Assembly: GCA_905235735.1 (NCBI GenBank)
Contig: CAJOMU010000017.1
Location: 55,602 to 119,601 of the forward strand
Direction: 5' to 3'
DNA: 64,000 bases
DNA from: an uncultured Synergistales bacterium
Lineage (GTDB): Bacteria > Synergistota > Synergistia > Synergistales > Aminobacteriaceae
Both the position numbers and the translations under genes were made by a program. How positions within the stretch are numbered: position 1 is the stretch's first letter; each line of letters starts with the position of its first letter. The notes under the pieces are model-generated. The model saw only the letters and a program-made list of their open reading frames with translations, was not told the origin of the DNA and did no database searches. Positions 53,431 to 61,962 of the stretch are shown here, one piece after another.

Positions 53431-55512
53431 TTGAGTCGGAGAAAACGTAAAAATAAAGGCAGTTGGACAGATTTTTTTCTGTTCGCGATGATTATATTAT
53501 GTGTCTATTTCATTCTCTCACTCTTCGACAGTTCACTTGCAGGCGACAGCGGACGTAATCTAGGAAGAACTCTCCGTGCTTCATTCGGAGGAGCAATGAT
53601 CGTGCTGTTACTGTTCTGGCTGTATATCTGTATTGCATTGTTCATGAAGTTCCGTGTACCATTACTGCCCCGTCAGATTCTCGGAACTCTTCAGCTTTAC
53701 ATCTCATTTGCGTTTATGCTTGGCCTGTTGAAGGAGGCAGGCTTTGATTCAGAAGCGGCATTGTTCACACCTGGTGCGTTTGGTCATGGCATTGCGAAAA
53801 TTTTTGTGCTGAACATCGGAACATTCATAACATTGATTCTCGTCATAGGCTCATTCATTCTGTCGGCATACTTTTATGGCGCAAAGATACTTCGTGTATC
53901 ATTGCCTCCGTTACCGTCCTTCAATCTGAAGGAGATGCTTCGAAGACGGGAGAGACCGAGAAGAATTCACAGAAGACGAAAAAGAGAGTTTCCTGAAGAC
54001 AGACCAGAGCAGATATTGTTCACGAATCCTGAAGATGAGACAGTAAGTGTTTCAAACGGAGACCTAAGTGCGGACTTCTATTTTGACACTGTAGACATTC
54101 CGAAGTTCAAGAATTCACAGAGTGAACCTGAACCAGAACTTAAATCTGAAAATCCAAAAGAGAAAACTGAACCTCAAAATCCCGTTGAAGTTTTCGACAA
54201 CATTCTTGCGATACTGGATACAGCTCCGTCCCCAGAGACGAAGAAAACTCCGAGAAACATAATGCCTCCCCGCAAAATCAGAAGGCCATTGCGAACCTTA
54301 ACATCTGATGATGCAACAGAACCAGAATTACCGAACAGTGATTCATCTCTGCTTGTTCCAATTGAAATTTTCGGCCCTGCACCTAAACTCTCAATGAAGG
54401 ATGACAATCTGAAACTCTCAGACACAGATGAAAACGGCAAAACGATAATAGAGACGCTGAAGGAGTTTAAGGTTTATGCAACTATTGCAGACATAGTTGA
54501 AGGTGCATCAGTGATTCAGTATAAGCTAGAACTTTCACCGGGCACAAAGGTCAGTGATGTATCTGGTCTCGACGGTGAGCTTGCAATGGCACTGGAAGTT
54601 ATGTCCGTGAGAATTGAAGCTCCGATACCTGGAACACGTTACGCAGGCATAGAAATTCCCAGAAAGGACAGAAAGGTTATCACGTTCAGAAGCATAATAG
54701 AGAGTGAAGAATTCAGGAACAGCACATCAAGACTTCCGTTAGCAATGGGAATTCAGATTGACGGAAAGGTTTTAGTTCATGGCCTCGATGATATGCCTCA
54801 CATGATAATTGCAGGGAGCAAAGGTTCAGGAAAGAGTATGTTCATAAACTCGTGCATAATGAGTATGTGTTCGGTTAGAAGACCTGAAGACCTGAAACTG
54901 ATTCTGATTGATACGAGACAGATTGAATTCGCCGCATATGACAGCCTGCCTCATTTGCTTGCGTCTCCTGTGAATGATTCAGACGAGGCATTCAAGGCAC
55001 TTAGCTGGGCAGTGAGAGAAATGGAGACGAGGACAGAGAACTTTGCGGACAAACGTGCACGCAATATCGAAGCATATAACCGAAAACTTCCGAAATCTAA
55101 ACGTCTTCCTGAAATTGTGATTGTGATTGATGAGCTTGCAGATTTAATTTACTCTTCAGAACATGACATCGGGAACTTAATCGTAAGGCTTGCACAAAAA
55201 GGAGGGTCATGCGGAATTCACATGATAATTGCGACAGAGAGACCATCATCTGAAGTTCTGACAGGCCCGATAAAATCAAACATACCTGTATGCGCGGCAT
55301 TCACATTGTCATCGAAGAATGAATCACGAAGCGTATTAGGCGTTGAAGATGCACACAAGCTCACAGGAAATGGAGATATGCTCTTCAGGAATACAGGAAG
55401 TGCGAGACTAACGAGACTTCAGACAGGATACATCAGTGAGGAAAGAATTTCGGACTTCACAGATTACATTACTGCTCATTCAGCAAAACCAAATAAGCTA
55501 GATTTCGATTAA
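53431..55512 (+). CDS. ftsK: FtsK/SpoIIIE-type DNA translocase, lacking gamma domain
   Basis: This 693-residue motor has four N-terminal transmembrane segments (about residues 14-150), an acidic Pro-rich linker (about 180-320) and an alpha-beta motor domain. Walker A is GSKGSGKS (about 462-469) and Walker B is IVIVIDELADL. After GNGDMLFRN the protein ends within about 45 residues (tail KPNKLDFD), leaving no room for the ~65-residue gamma winged-helix domain that reads KOPS/SRS sites. The start is TTG with AAAGGAA 11 bases upstream. It follows mltG by 7 bases. Confidence 0.9.
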   Translation: MSRRKRKNKGSWTDFFLFAMIILCVYFILSLFDSSLAGDSGRNLGRTLRASFGGAMIVLLLFWLYICIALFMKFRVPLLPRQILGTLQLYISFAFMLGLLKEAGFDSEAALFTPGAFGHGIAKIFVLNIGTFITLILVIGSFILSAYFYGAKILRVSLPPLPSFNLKEMLRRRERPRRIHRRRKREFPEDRPEQILFTNPEDETVSVSNGDLSADFYFDTVDIPKFKNSQSEPEPELKSENPKEKTEPQNPVEVFDNILAILDTAPSPETKKTPRNIMPPRKIRRPLRTLTSDDATEPELPNSDSSLLVPIEIFGPAPKLSMKDDNLKLSDTDENGKTIIETLKEFKVYATIADIVEGASVIQYKLELSPGTKVSDVSGLDGELAMALEVMSVRIEAPIPGTRYAGIEIPRKDRKVITFRSIIESEEFRNSTSRLPLAMGIQIDGKVLVHGLDDMPHMIIAGSKGSGKSMFINSCIMSMCSVRRPEDLKLILIDTRQIEFAAYDSLPHLLASPVNDSDEAFKALSWAVREMETRTENFADKRARNIEAYNRKLPKSKRLPEIVIVIDELADLIYSSEHDIGNLIVRLAQKGGSCGIHMIIATERPSSEVLTGPIKSNIPVCAAFTLSSKNESRSVLGVEDAHKLTGNGDMLFRNTGSARLTRLQTGYISEERISDFTDYITAHSAKPNKLDFD

Positions 55513-55516
55513 GCAC

Positions 55517-55559
55517 AAAAAAGCGGCTTCCCTCAATCTAAAAGGAAAGAAGGAAGCCG
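55517..55559 (-). terminator. Intrinsic terminator of pckA, between convergent genes
   Basis: The arms CGGCTTCC (55524-55531) and GGAAGCCG (55552-55559) form a perfect 8-bp stem. On the minus strand a run of six T follows (55517-55522), making it a pckA terminator. It may also stop ftsK transcripts. Confidence 0.8.
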
Positions 55560-55584
55560 TTGAACTAAATTAAAGAAAAGAAGG

Positions 55585-57261
55585 TTATCCAATCTCTGCG
55601 ATCAATTTCTCGACTGCCTCACGTGCATCAGCAGGCAGCTTATCGATTCCGCCTCTTTCAGTCTCTCTTGACTTGATGAAGTTCAATCTGTCCTGGAATC
55701 TCTTCTTGAGCTGTGTACGATACTCATCGTTCTTCAGGTCTGCCTCATATCCGGGTACTACCATTGTCTTGATGCCTGAAAGTTTTCCGAACGGAACCCA
55801 TTCTGCTTTACCCTCAACGATTTTCTCGATGACCATCAGCGTATTTTCTTTGCCTACAGCCTTGCCCATGAAGTTGCCGGTGTTCAGGATGTAGCAGTCA
55901 ACTCCGTCTGAGATGAGCTGTTTGAATCTCTCATAGTCCATTCCTAACGGGTATGTTCTGAATGGGTTCGCATAAGGCTCGCAGACTAATGCGTCAGGGT
56001 CAACGCCTGGTGCTAAGTTCTCTGCACTTGTTCTCTTTGTCGCGAGTGTTGCACCGAGTACTGATGCAAGTGATGGGCCTTCGAGCTTCAGTACAGGAGG
56101 CAGTGTTGGGTCTCTCATGAGCCAGAATATTGCGTTAAGAGGCTCACCGATTCTGTCTACTCTGTTCGGAGACCAGAGACGTGATTTGATTGCTCTTCCG
56201 TTTCCGTTTCTGATGTCCTCAGTTACGGCGATTAATTTTCCGTCTTTCGTCTTCACACATCCGCAGTTCTGAAGTGTCAGAATGTACTTGTTATCCGGGC
56301 ATCCGATTGGGTAATCTGCAACCTTATCGAAATATGTCGGTTCAAGTGCAATCGCGTACTTATCCTTGACGTTTACGACAAATGCATCATCATGAAGAAC
56401 CATGACATCATATTTCCCGTCATGCTTTGCGTGAGTGATTGTTGATTTCCCTGAACCTGAAAGTCCGAATGCCGCAACAACGAATTTCTTTCCGCTTCCG
56501 TCCTTGAGCGTGTATCTCTTCAATCCACCATGACATGAAGCATAGCCGTTACGTGCCGCGATTCCCCATGCTAGTGTTAGCGTACCCTTCTTGAGTTCAC
56601 CGAAGTAACGAAGACCGAGAACGATTGCGCAGTTTTCTTCAGGTGAGAAGAATGCGATTCCGAGAGGGAACTGTTCCTGAAGTTTTGCGTCTCCGTGCGG
56701 CCAATCAGGATCAGCTACGAAGAATATATCTCCGTCATGATCTGAAATCTTTCGTGATGCCTCGTATCTGGGCTTGTATGCCTCATTTGCATACTGGAAG
56801 TTAATCATCCAGTTGTACAGGTTATTCTCGTAACCTTCTGGAAGGATTATATGTGCGGCTGTCATGAAATCCTCATCGAGACCTACATATGCGTCTGCCT
56901 CATAGAGTTTTCTGTAGCGCATATTGAAGACTGCCTCGCGGATTATCTTGCAGTACTTCGTTACGTCTACGTCAGGATAGCCTACGATACGTCTTGCTGC
57001 TGCTGTGCGTCCGAAGATTGCGCCGTCATTGAAGAGAAGAACATTTGCACCCATAGGAAGACCCTGCTCTTCGGGTTTGTACACTGGCATTCCGGTTAAC
57101 TCGATTGTGCCTGGTGAATTCTTTGCGAGGGTGTATGCTTCCTTCAGGTCAGAGACATGATGAACGTTATTACCGTAAAAGAGTGTCTCAATTGTGGTGC
57201 GGGGTTGAGCATGATAAACTTTCTTGAAGTTTTCGGGATCATAATATCCGATTGTTGACAT
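55585..57261 (-). CDS. pckA: Phosphoenolpyruvate carboxykinase (ATP)
   Basis: This 558-residue ATP-type PEPCK interconverts oxaloacetate and PEP. The kinase P-loop reads FGLSGSGKSTITHAK (about 262-276), followed by the metal-binding VLHDDAFVVNVKDKY. The N-terminal half carries the oxaloacetate-binding region. In anaerobes with amino acid metabolism it can work in either direction. It is monocistronic, with an extended -10 upstream and a terminator downstream. Confidence 0.93.
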   Translation of the reverse strand: MSTIGYYDPENFKKVYHAQPRTTIETLFYGNNVHHVSDLKEAYTLAKNSPGTIELTGMPVYKPEEQGLPMGANVLLFNDGAIFGRTAAARRIVGYPDVDVTKYCKIIREAVFNMRYRKLYEADAYVGLDEDFMTAAHIILPEGYENNLYNWMINFQYANEAYKPRYEASRKISDHDGDIFFVADPDWPHGDAKLQEQFPLGIAFFSPEENCAIVLGLRYFGELKKGTLTLAWGIAARNGYASCHGGLKRYTLKDGSGKKFVVAAFGLSGSGKSTITHAKHDGKYDVMVLHDDAFVVNVKDKYAIALEPTYFDKVADYPIGCPDNKYILTLQNCGCVKTKDGKLIAVTEDIRNGNGRAIKSRLWSPNRVDRIGEPLNAIFWLMRDPTLPPVLKLEGPSLASVLGATLATKRTSAENLAPGVDPDALVCEPYANPFRTYPLGMDYERFKQLISDGVDCYILNTGNFMGKAVGKENTLMVIEKIVEGKAEWVPFGKLSGIKTMVVPGYEADLKNDEYRTQLKKRFQDRLNFIKSRETERGGIDKLPADAREAVEKLIAEIG

Positions 57262-57308
57262 GAGAATAAATTTCCCCTTTCATAAAAATTCATGTTGGAT
57301 TGGCTGTA

Positions 57309-57317
57309 ATTATAGCA
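57309..57317 (-). promoter_or_regulatory. Extended -10 promoter of pckA
   Basis: On the minus strand TGCTATAAT lies about 48 bases before the pckA start. The -35 region is not consensus. Confidence 0.5.
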
Positions 57318-57358
57318 CCATTGAGACATTTACAGTGTATTTCATCACAATTCTTGCC

Positions 57359-57367
57359 TGTTATAAT
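57359..57367 (+). promoter_or_regulatory. Extended -10 promoter of NuoL-like gene
   Basis: TGTTATAAT lies 45 bases before the ATG at 57412, which has AAGGAGG 7 bases upstream. With the pckA promoter this makes a divergent pair with opposing extended -10 elements about 45 bases apart. Confidence 0.5.
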
Positions 57368-57411
57368 ACCCTCATCCATATAAATCATTAAAACTTAAAG
57401 GAGGAAAGTAT

Positions 57412-59367
57412 ATGCTCCTGTTTCTAATCCTTTTGCCCATGTTCGGAGGAGGCATATCATATGTTGCAGGGAGATACAGCAGAACTATTCGTGATTATAT
57501 CGCTGATGCCGTATGCCTGATTGAACTTGCATGTGTGATTTCATGCTATGGTCTCATTGGAACTGAGCTTTTCATTCCAGGTGTATGTGGTCTAGGAATG
57601 AAACTTAAACTCGACGGATTCAGATTCATCTATGCATTAATCATTGCGTTCATGTGGTTTGCAACAACAATCTTCTCACGCGAATATCTTCATCATCATC
57701 ACAACAGGAATCGCTATTATCTTTATGTCCTAATGACCTTTGGCTCAATCATGGGAGTATTTCTCTCCGCTGACCTCTACACAACGTTCATGTTCTTCGA
57801 GATGATGTCATTATTCTCATACGTTATGGTCGTCCAGGATGAGACGCATGAAGCACAGAGAGCCGCACAAACATATCTTGCAATTGCGATTATCGGAGGA
57901 CTGGTTACGCTCACGGGATTAATATTGCTTTATGCTCAGGCAGGCACACTTGATATTGATGAACTTGCGAAATTCAAACCTGAAGACAAACATGCATTAT
58001 ATATCGCAGGATTTCTTGTGTTCGTTGGATTCGCCGCAAAGGCCGCAATCTTTCCGTCTCATATATGGCTTCCTACAGCACACACAGCAGCTCCAGCCCC
58101 TAGCAGTGCATTGCTCTCAGGTCTTCTCACTAAGTCGGGTCTATTCGGAATTCTCGTTCTGAGTTCTGGTATCTTCCTTCATGATTCATACTGGGGATTT
58201 ATGCTTCTGATCTTGGCCATGATTACTATGGTACTCGGTGCTGTACTCGCAGTCTTCAGCGTGAACATCAAACGTACTCTTGCATGTTCATCAATGAGTC
58301 AGCTAGGATTCATATTAACGGGCGTATCTATGCAGTGCTTCTTAGGCGTGAATAATGACTTAGCAGTTCGGGGAACACTGTTATATATGATTGGGCATTC
58401 GTTAATCAAGCTCGTACTGTTCTTATGCGCAGGCGTTGTTCACATGAATACTCACAAACTGAATCTCAATGACATTAAAGGCTTCGGAAAAGGGAAACCT
58501 GTTCTAATGTTTGCTTTCATAATGGGAGGCTTGGGTTTAATGGGTGCACCTTTCTGGAATGGTTATCTCGGAAAGACCCTCGTACATGAATCAATCGTTG
58601 AACATATTCATGAACTCGTACATATTGCACGCGGTTCTGCTGGAACATTATCATTCATGAGCGCATCATCTGAGCTTCTCATGTTCAAAGTCTGCGAATG
58701 GCTGTTCTTAATCTCCGGCGGTCTCACTACCGCATACGTCATTAAACTCTTCGTTGCGTTATTCATCATGAAACCATCACCAGACATGCACCAGAAGGAT
58801 ATTTATCTATCATTGCATAACTCATTTGTACTCATGTTCTCAGCTCTCATTCTTCCAGTGATAGGCATATTCACTCACAGCATAGGCGACACAATCAGCA
58901 TAATGGGAGCATCATTCATGAACGGCCAAGATCATCATCACATAGTGAACTATTTCTCCTTTGAGAACCTTGAAGGATCATTCATCTCAATCTCAATCGG
59001 AATAATCGTATACTTCCTGTTCATCAGGCGTGTATTGATTAAGCGTGAGACATATATTGATCTGTGGCCTGAAAAACTCAACATCGAAAACCTGTTCTTC
59101 CGTCCCGTTATCGGAAGTATATTGCCTTTCATCGGCGCACTCTTTGCACGACTGGTTGACCTCATAACTGCTGGGCCTGTATCATTAATGCTCTCTCATG
59201 CCTCGCGAATCAAATTCATACGTCCTCCTGAAGATAAGGACTTCGGTTATTATCATGATGAGGAAAAAGGCGATACTATCAGCAGTCTTCTTCCTTCGAG
59301 TTTAGCTTATGGTCTCGTTACTTTCGCTTTCGGATTATTATTCGTTCTGGCATTCATGATGATGTAA
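57412..59367 (+). CDS. Stand-alone proton-conducting transporter, NuoL/MrpA/HyfB family
   Basis: This 651-residue membrane protein has about fifteen hydrophobic segments. The antiporter-like core includes FMFFEMMSLFSYVMVVQDE (with the key Glu), FVGFAAKAAIFPSHIWLPTAHTAAP (Lys and His of the channel) and MSQLGFILTG. This family forms the proton/Na channels of complex I, hydrogenases and Mrp antiporters. No partner subunits are next to it, so whether it acts alone, as in some carbon-concentration or antiporter systems, or with parts encoded elsewhere is open. Confidence 0.85.
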   Translation: MLLFLILLPMFGGGISYVAGRYSRTIRDYIADAVCLIELACVISCYGLIGTELFIPGVCGLGMKLKLDGFRFIYALIIAFMWFATTIFSREYLHHHHNRNRYYLYVLMTFGSIMGVFLSADLYTTFMFFEMMSLFSYVMVVQDETHEAQRAAQTYLAIAIIGGLVTLTGLILLYAQAGTLDIDELAKFKPEDKHALYIAGFLVFVGFAAKAAIFPSHIWLPTAHTAAPAPSSALLSGLLTKSGLFGILVLSSGIFLHDSYWGFMLLILAMITMVLGAVLAVFSVNIKRTLACSSMSQLGFILTGVSMQCFLGVNNDLAVRGTLLYMIGHSLIKLVLFLCAGVVHMNTHKLNLNDIKGFGKGKPVLMFAFIMGGLGLMGAPFWNGYLGKTLVHESIVEHIHELVHIARGSAGTLSFMSASSELLMFKVCEWLFLISGGLTTAYVIKLFVALFIMKPSPDMHQKDIYLSLHNSFVLMFSALILPVIGIFTHSIGDTISIMGASFMNGQDHHHIVNYFSFENLEGSFISISIGIIVYFLFIRRVLIKRETYIDLWPEKLNIENLFFRPVIGSILPFIGALFARLVDLITAGPVSLMLSHASRIKFIRPPEDKDFGYYHDEEKGDTISSLLPSSLAYGLVTFAFGLLFVLAFMMM

Positions 59368-59386
59368 AGCTAGTATTCATGCATGG

Positions 59387-59416
59387 CCTCCTGTGAAAAA
59401 GCAGGGGGTTATTTTT
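59387..59416 (+). terminator. Intrinsic terminator after NuoL-like gene
   Basis: The arms CCTCCTG (59387-59393) and CAGGGGG (59402-59408) form a 7-bp stem with one G-U pair and an 8-base loop. TTATTTTTT follows. Confidence 0.75.
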
Positions 59417-59432
59417 TCGTGAAAGAAAATGC

Positions 59433-59460
59433 TTGACATAATTCAAAAATGAGATAAAAT
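59433..59460 (+). promoter_or_regulatory. Promoter of DUF1659/DUF2922 pair
   Basis: TTGACA (59433-59438) and TAAAAT (59455-59460) are spaced by 16 bases. This is the only promoter in the window with a perfect -35 hexamer. With the strong ribosome-binding sites that follow, high expression is likely. Confidence 0.7.
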
Positions 59461-59498
59461 ATCACACGTAAACGAAAAAGAGAGGAGGTGAAACAAAA

Positions 59499-59726
59499 AT
59501 GGCAGTTACGGTACAGTTAGACAAGATAGCAGTACGAATGAACCTGAACAACGGCAGAGATTCAGCAGGCAATATCAAAACTGTAGCTCAAAGTCTCGGA
59601 AGCCTTGATCCAACAGGTTATGATGCTTCAAAAGTGATGGCAATCACAGACGCTTTAACTCCTTGCCTCACAAAAGGTATCATCAGTGTTCAGGAAGTCA
59701 GAACCAGCACACTCATTGATGAATAG
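59499..59726 (+). CDS. DUF1659 family small protein
   Basis: This 75-residue protein has the DUF1659 pattern: an N-terminal strand pair MAVTVQLDKIAVRMNLNNG, then RDSAGNIKTVAQSL and a helical ALTPCLTKG end. The family has no known function and is usually found in tandem with DUF2922, as here. The ribosome-binding site is very strong (GGAGGTGA). Confidence 0.75.
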   Translation: MAVTVQLDKIAVRMNLNNGRDSAGNIKTVAQSLGSLDPTGYDASKVMAITDALTPCLTKGIISVQEVRTSTLIDE

Positions 59727-59776
59727 TCAGTGAGAGAAGCAGGAACAAAACTAACAGAAAGGAGGTGAGCATAGAA

Positions 59777-59998
59777 ATGGCAGCAGGAACAAAGATAGTG
59801 TTCAGTTTTGGGAATGCGTCAGGTAACACGGTAAACTACAGCTACAATTACGGGAATGCAGAAGCAAGCGCATCTACAATCAAGAATTGCATGAACACCA
59901 TGATAGCGAACGGTTCAATCTTCAGGAATGTCCCGATAAGCATCAAGGGTGCAAAAGCAGTAGTAACGAGTGAGACAGAATTTGATTTGAGCGACTAG
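59777..59998 (+). CDS. DUF2922 family small protein
   Basis: This 73-residue protein begins MAAGTKIVFSFGNASG and ends with a KAVVTSETEFDLSD strand pair, the DUF2922 pattern. The ATG at 59777 is preferred because GGAGGTGA lies 8 bases upstream. The in-frame GTG at 59765 lies inside that site. Function unknown. It is followed by a strong terminator. Confidence 0.75.
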   Translation: MAAGTKIVFSFGNASGNTVNYSYNYGNAEASASTIKNCMNTMIANGSIFRNVPISIKGAKAVVTSETEFDLSD

Positions 59999-60017
59999 TT
60001 TATCAAAGAAAATCAGA

Positions 60018-60050
60018 AGCTCTCAGATGTAAAAGTCTGGGAGCTTTTTT
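60018..60050 (+). terminator. Intrinsic terminator after DUF2922 gene
   Basis: The arms AGCTCTCAGA (60018-60027) and TCTGGGAGCT (60036-60045) form a 10-bp stem with one G-U pair, followed by six T. Confidence 0.85.
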
Positions 60051-60057
60051 CATGCCT

Positions 60058-60066
60058 TGCTATAAT
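60058..60066 (+). promoter_or_regulatory. Extended -10 promoter of double cupin gene
   Basis: TGCTATAAT lies 34 bases before the ATG at 60101. The -35 position falls in the preceding terminator and is not consensus. Confidence 0.5.
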
Positions 60067-60100
60067 GTCAGAAATTTCTTACATAGGAGGAATAATAATT

Positions 60101-60955
60101 ATGAGGAAACTTTTTGCTTCACTATTTATCATTGCGCTTATTGTTTCATGTTCATATGCGGAACCAGTCAAGCATGGACAGTGCTACACAGCAAGCGAAT
60201 TAACCGAACTCAACAAGGAAAATGTTGCAGGCGGTAAAGGCACATTGTACGGTGAGTTTGCATTCACCAGAGACAACGCTCGTGATGAAGACGCAATCAA
60301 GGAAATCGGATTCATGACGCTCAAGAAAGGAGACTTTATCGGTACTCATTCTCACGCTGACAATGAAGACGCTTATCTGATTATCTCAGGCAATGGCATA
60401 TTCACTGACGGTAACGGGAATGCATATGTCGTTCATGAAGGCGATATGACCATAGCAAGACCAGGACAGGCTCACGGATTAGCGAATCTCTATGATGAAG
60501 ATTTAGTGTTCCTTGACATCATCGCTAAGAATTCAGGCGCAGATCTCAAAGCCATAACCGCAAATCCAACACCGCAGTATTTCCCAGCAGAAAAACTCTT
60601 CGTTAAGAATGTCGAACATGCAGGCGGTACTGGTATCGGAACATTGTACGGTCTCTTTGCATTCAGACGTGAACAGGCTGATGTGAATCAGGCAATAAAA
60701 GAGATTGGTTTGATGACACTGAAACCAGGCGAGAGTATCGGACTTCATAAACATGCTGACAACGAAGATACGTATATCATTCTCTCAGGTACAGGCACAT
60801 TCACTGACAGTGAAGGCAATGAATTTATCGTAGGGCCTCAGTCTGTTACTATCGCTGTTGCTGGTGAAGCTCATGCTCTCATGAATACAGGCAAAGAAGA
60901 TCTCGTGTTCATTGATTTAATTGCAAAGAATGACGCACTCAGGAAAGGAGAATAA
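60101..60955 (+). CDS. Secreted tandem cupin-domain protein
   Basis: This ~284-residue protein has a signal peptide (MRKLFASLFIIALIVSCSYA) and two homologous cupin domains of about 125 residues. Each has the HxH...E metal site (THSHADNEDAYLI in the first, LHKHADNEDTYII in the second) and the late His (GQAHGL, GEAHAL). The two halves are clear internal duplicates. Substrate or enzymatic activity is unknown. The start at 60101 has AGGAGG 10 bases upstream. The open frame extends 12 codons further but without signal. A Cys in VSC could instead make it a lipoprotein. Confidence 0.82.
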   Translation: MRKLFASLFIIALIVSCSYAEPVKHGQCYTASELTELNKENVAGGKGTLYGEFAFTRDNARDEDAIKEIGFMTLKKGDFIGTHSHADNEDAYLIISGNGIFTDGNGNAYVVHEGDMTIARPGQAHGLANLYDEDLVFLDIIAKNSGADLKAITANPTPQYFPAEKLFVKNVEHAGGTGIGTLYGLFAFRREQADVNQAIKEIGLMTLKPGESIGLHKHADNEDTYIILSGTGTFTDSEGNEFIVGPQSVTIAVAGEAHALMNTGKEDLVFIDLIAKNDALRKGE

Positions 60956-60961
60956 TTTATC

Positions 60962-61891
60962 ATGGACATAACATATCTGCTCTGGCTTCAGGATTTCAGA
61001 ATCTCAATCAATGACGCTCTAACGCCCTTCATGGAAGAAATTTCATTCTTCAGTACCCACTATATCATTCTTCTGCCGGCATTCGTTTACTGGTGTCTGA
61101 ACAAACGAAGCGGCCTGTTCATATTCTTCGCAATGAGAATCGCACAGACCATTAACGCCGCAGTCAAACTCACAGCCTGTGTATATCGTCCGTGGGTACG
61201 TGATGCAAGAATCATCCCGGCAGGCAACGCAATAGAAACAGCAGGAGGATATTCATTCCCAAGCGGACATACAATGATGTCAGTCCCTATTTACGGAGGA
61301 CTTGCAATTTACGCGAAAAAAATCAAATGGCTGTGCTGGCTGTTCATTCTCGCAATTCTAACCGTCATGTTCTCTCGCAATTATCTCGGCGTTCATACTC
61401 CGCAGGACGTTCTTGCTGGTCTCGTTCTCGGATGTCTGAGCATATGGATTGCTGATTACACGTTCAAAATCATTGATCGTTCACCTGAAAGTGAGAATAA
61501 GATTCTGATTGCTGAAATCATTATTGCACTGGCTGTTTTCGCTTACGTGAACCTGAAATCATATCCAATGGACTACGTTAACGGGAAATTACTCGTTGAC
61601 CCTAACAGTATGACTATTGATTCATGGGGTGATGTAGGCGGACTTATCATGCTGGCTATCGCAAGATACGTTGAGAAAAAATTCGTGAATTTCTCCGAGA
61701 CTGGCTTTAACGTTAAAGGTGTAATTCTGTCTGTGATTGGCTTAATTCCGTTAGCTTTCATGATTTACGGACTTAAACCCATTATCGTTGGATTCACTAA
61801 TGCTCATCTCGGAAGATTGCTCTATGAGACATGCTTAATGTTCTACATCATTGTGATCTGGCCAATCGTGTTAAAACTCTTCTGCAAATAA
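60962..61891 (+). CDS. PAP2-family membrane phosphatase
   Basis: This 309-residue protein has the three PAP2 phosphatase motifs: KLTACVYRPW (K...RP), YSFPSGHTMMS (PSGH) and SRNYLGVHTPQDVLAG (SR...H..D). About eight transmembrane segments are spread over the length. It may dephosphorylate undecaprenyl pyrophosphate, phosphatidic acid or sugar lipids, and sequence cannot choose among them. It starts 6 bases after the cupin stop, so both share a transcript. Confidence 0.87.
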   Translation: MDITYLLWLQDFRISINDALTPFMEEISFFSTHYIILLPAFVYWCLNKRSGLFIFFAMRIAQTINAAVKLTACVYRPWVRDARIIPAGNAIETAGGYSFPSGHTMMSVPIYGGLAIYAKKIKWLCWLFILAILTVMFSRNYLGVHTPQDVLAGLVLGCLSIWIADYTFKIIDRSPESENKILIAEIIIALAVFAYVNLKSYPMDYVNGKLLVDPNSMTIDSWGDVGGLIMLAIARYVEKKFVNFSETGFNVKGVILSVIGLIPLAFMIYGLKPIIVGFTNAHLGRLLYETCLMFYIIVIWPIVLKLFCK

Positions 61892-61898
61892 AAATATA

Positions 61899-61946
61899 TC
61901 CCCGTAGCTTTGCGGAAATACAACATAACTGCGGGGAATTTTTTTC
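61899..61946. terminator. Terminator between PAP2 and radical SAM genes
   Basis: The arms TCCCCGTAG (61899-61907) and CTGCGGGGA (61929-61937) form a 9-bp stem with one G-U pair, followed by a run of about eight T on the plus strand. It lies between convergent genes and mainly serves the PAP2 transcript. Confidence 0.8.
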
Positions 61947-61962
61947 TTCACTTTTTTCCTTT

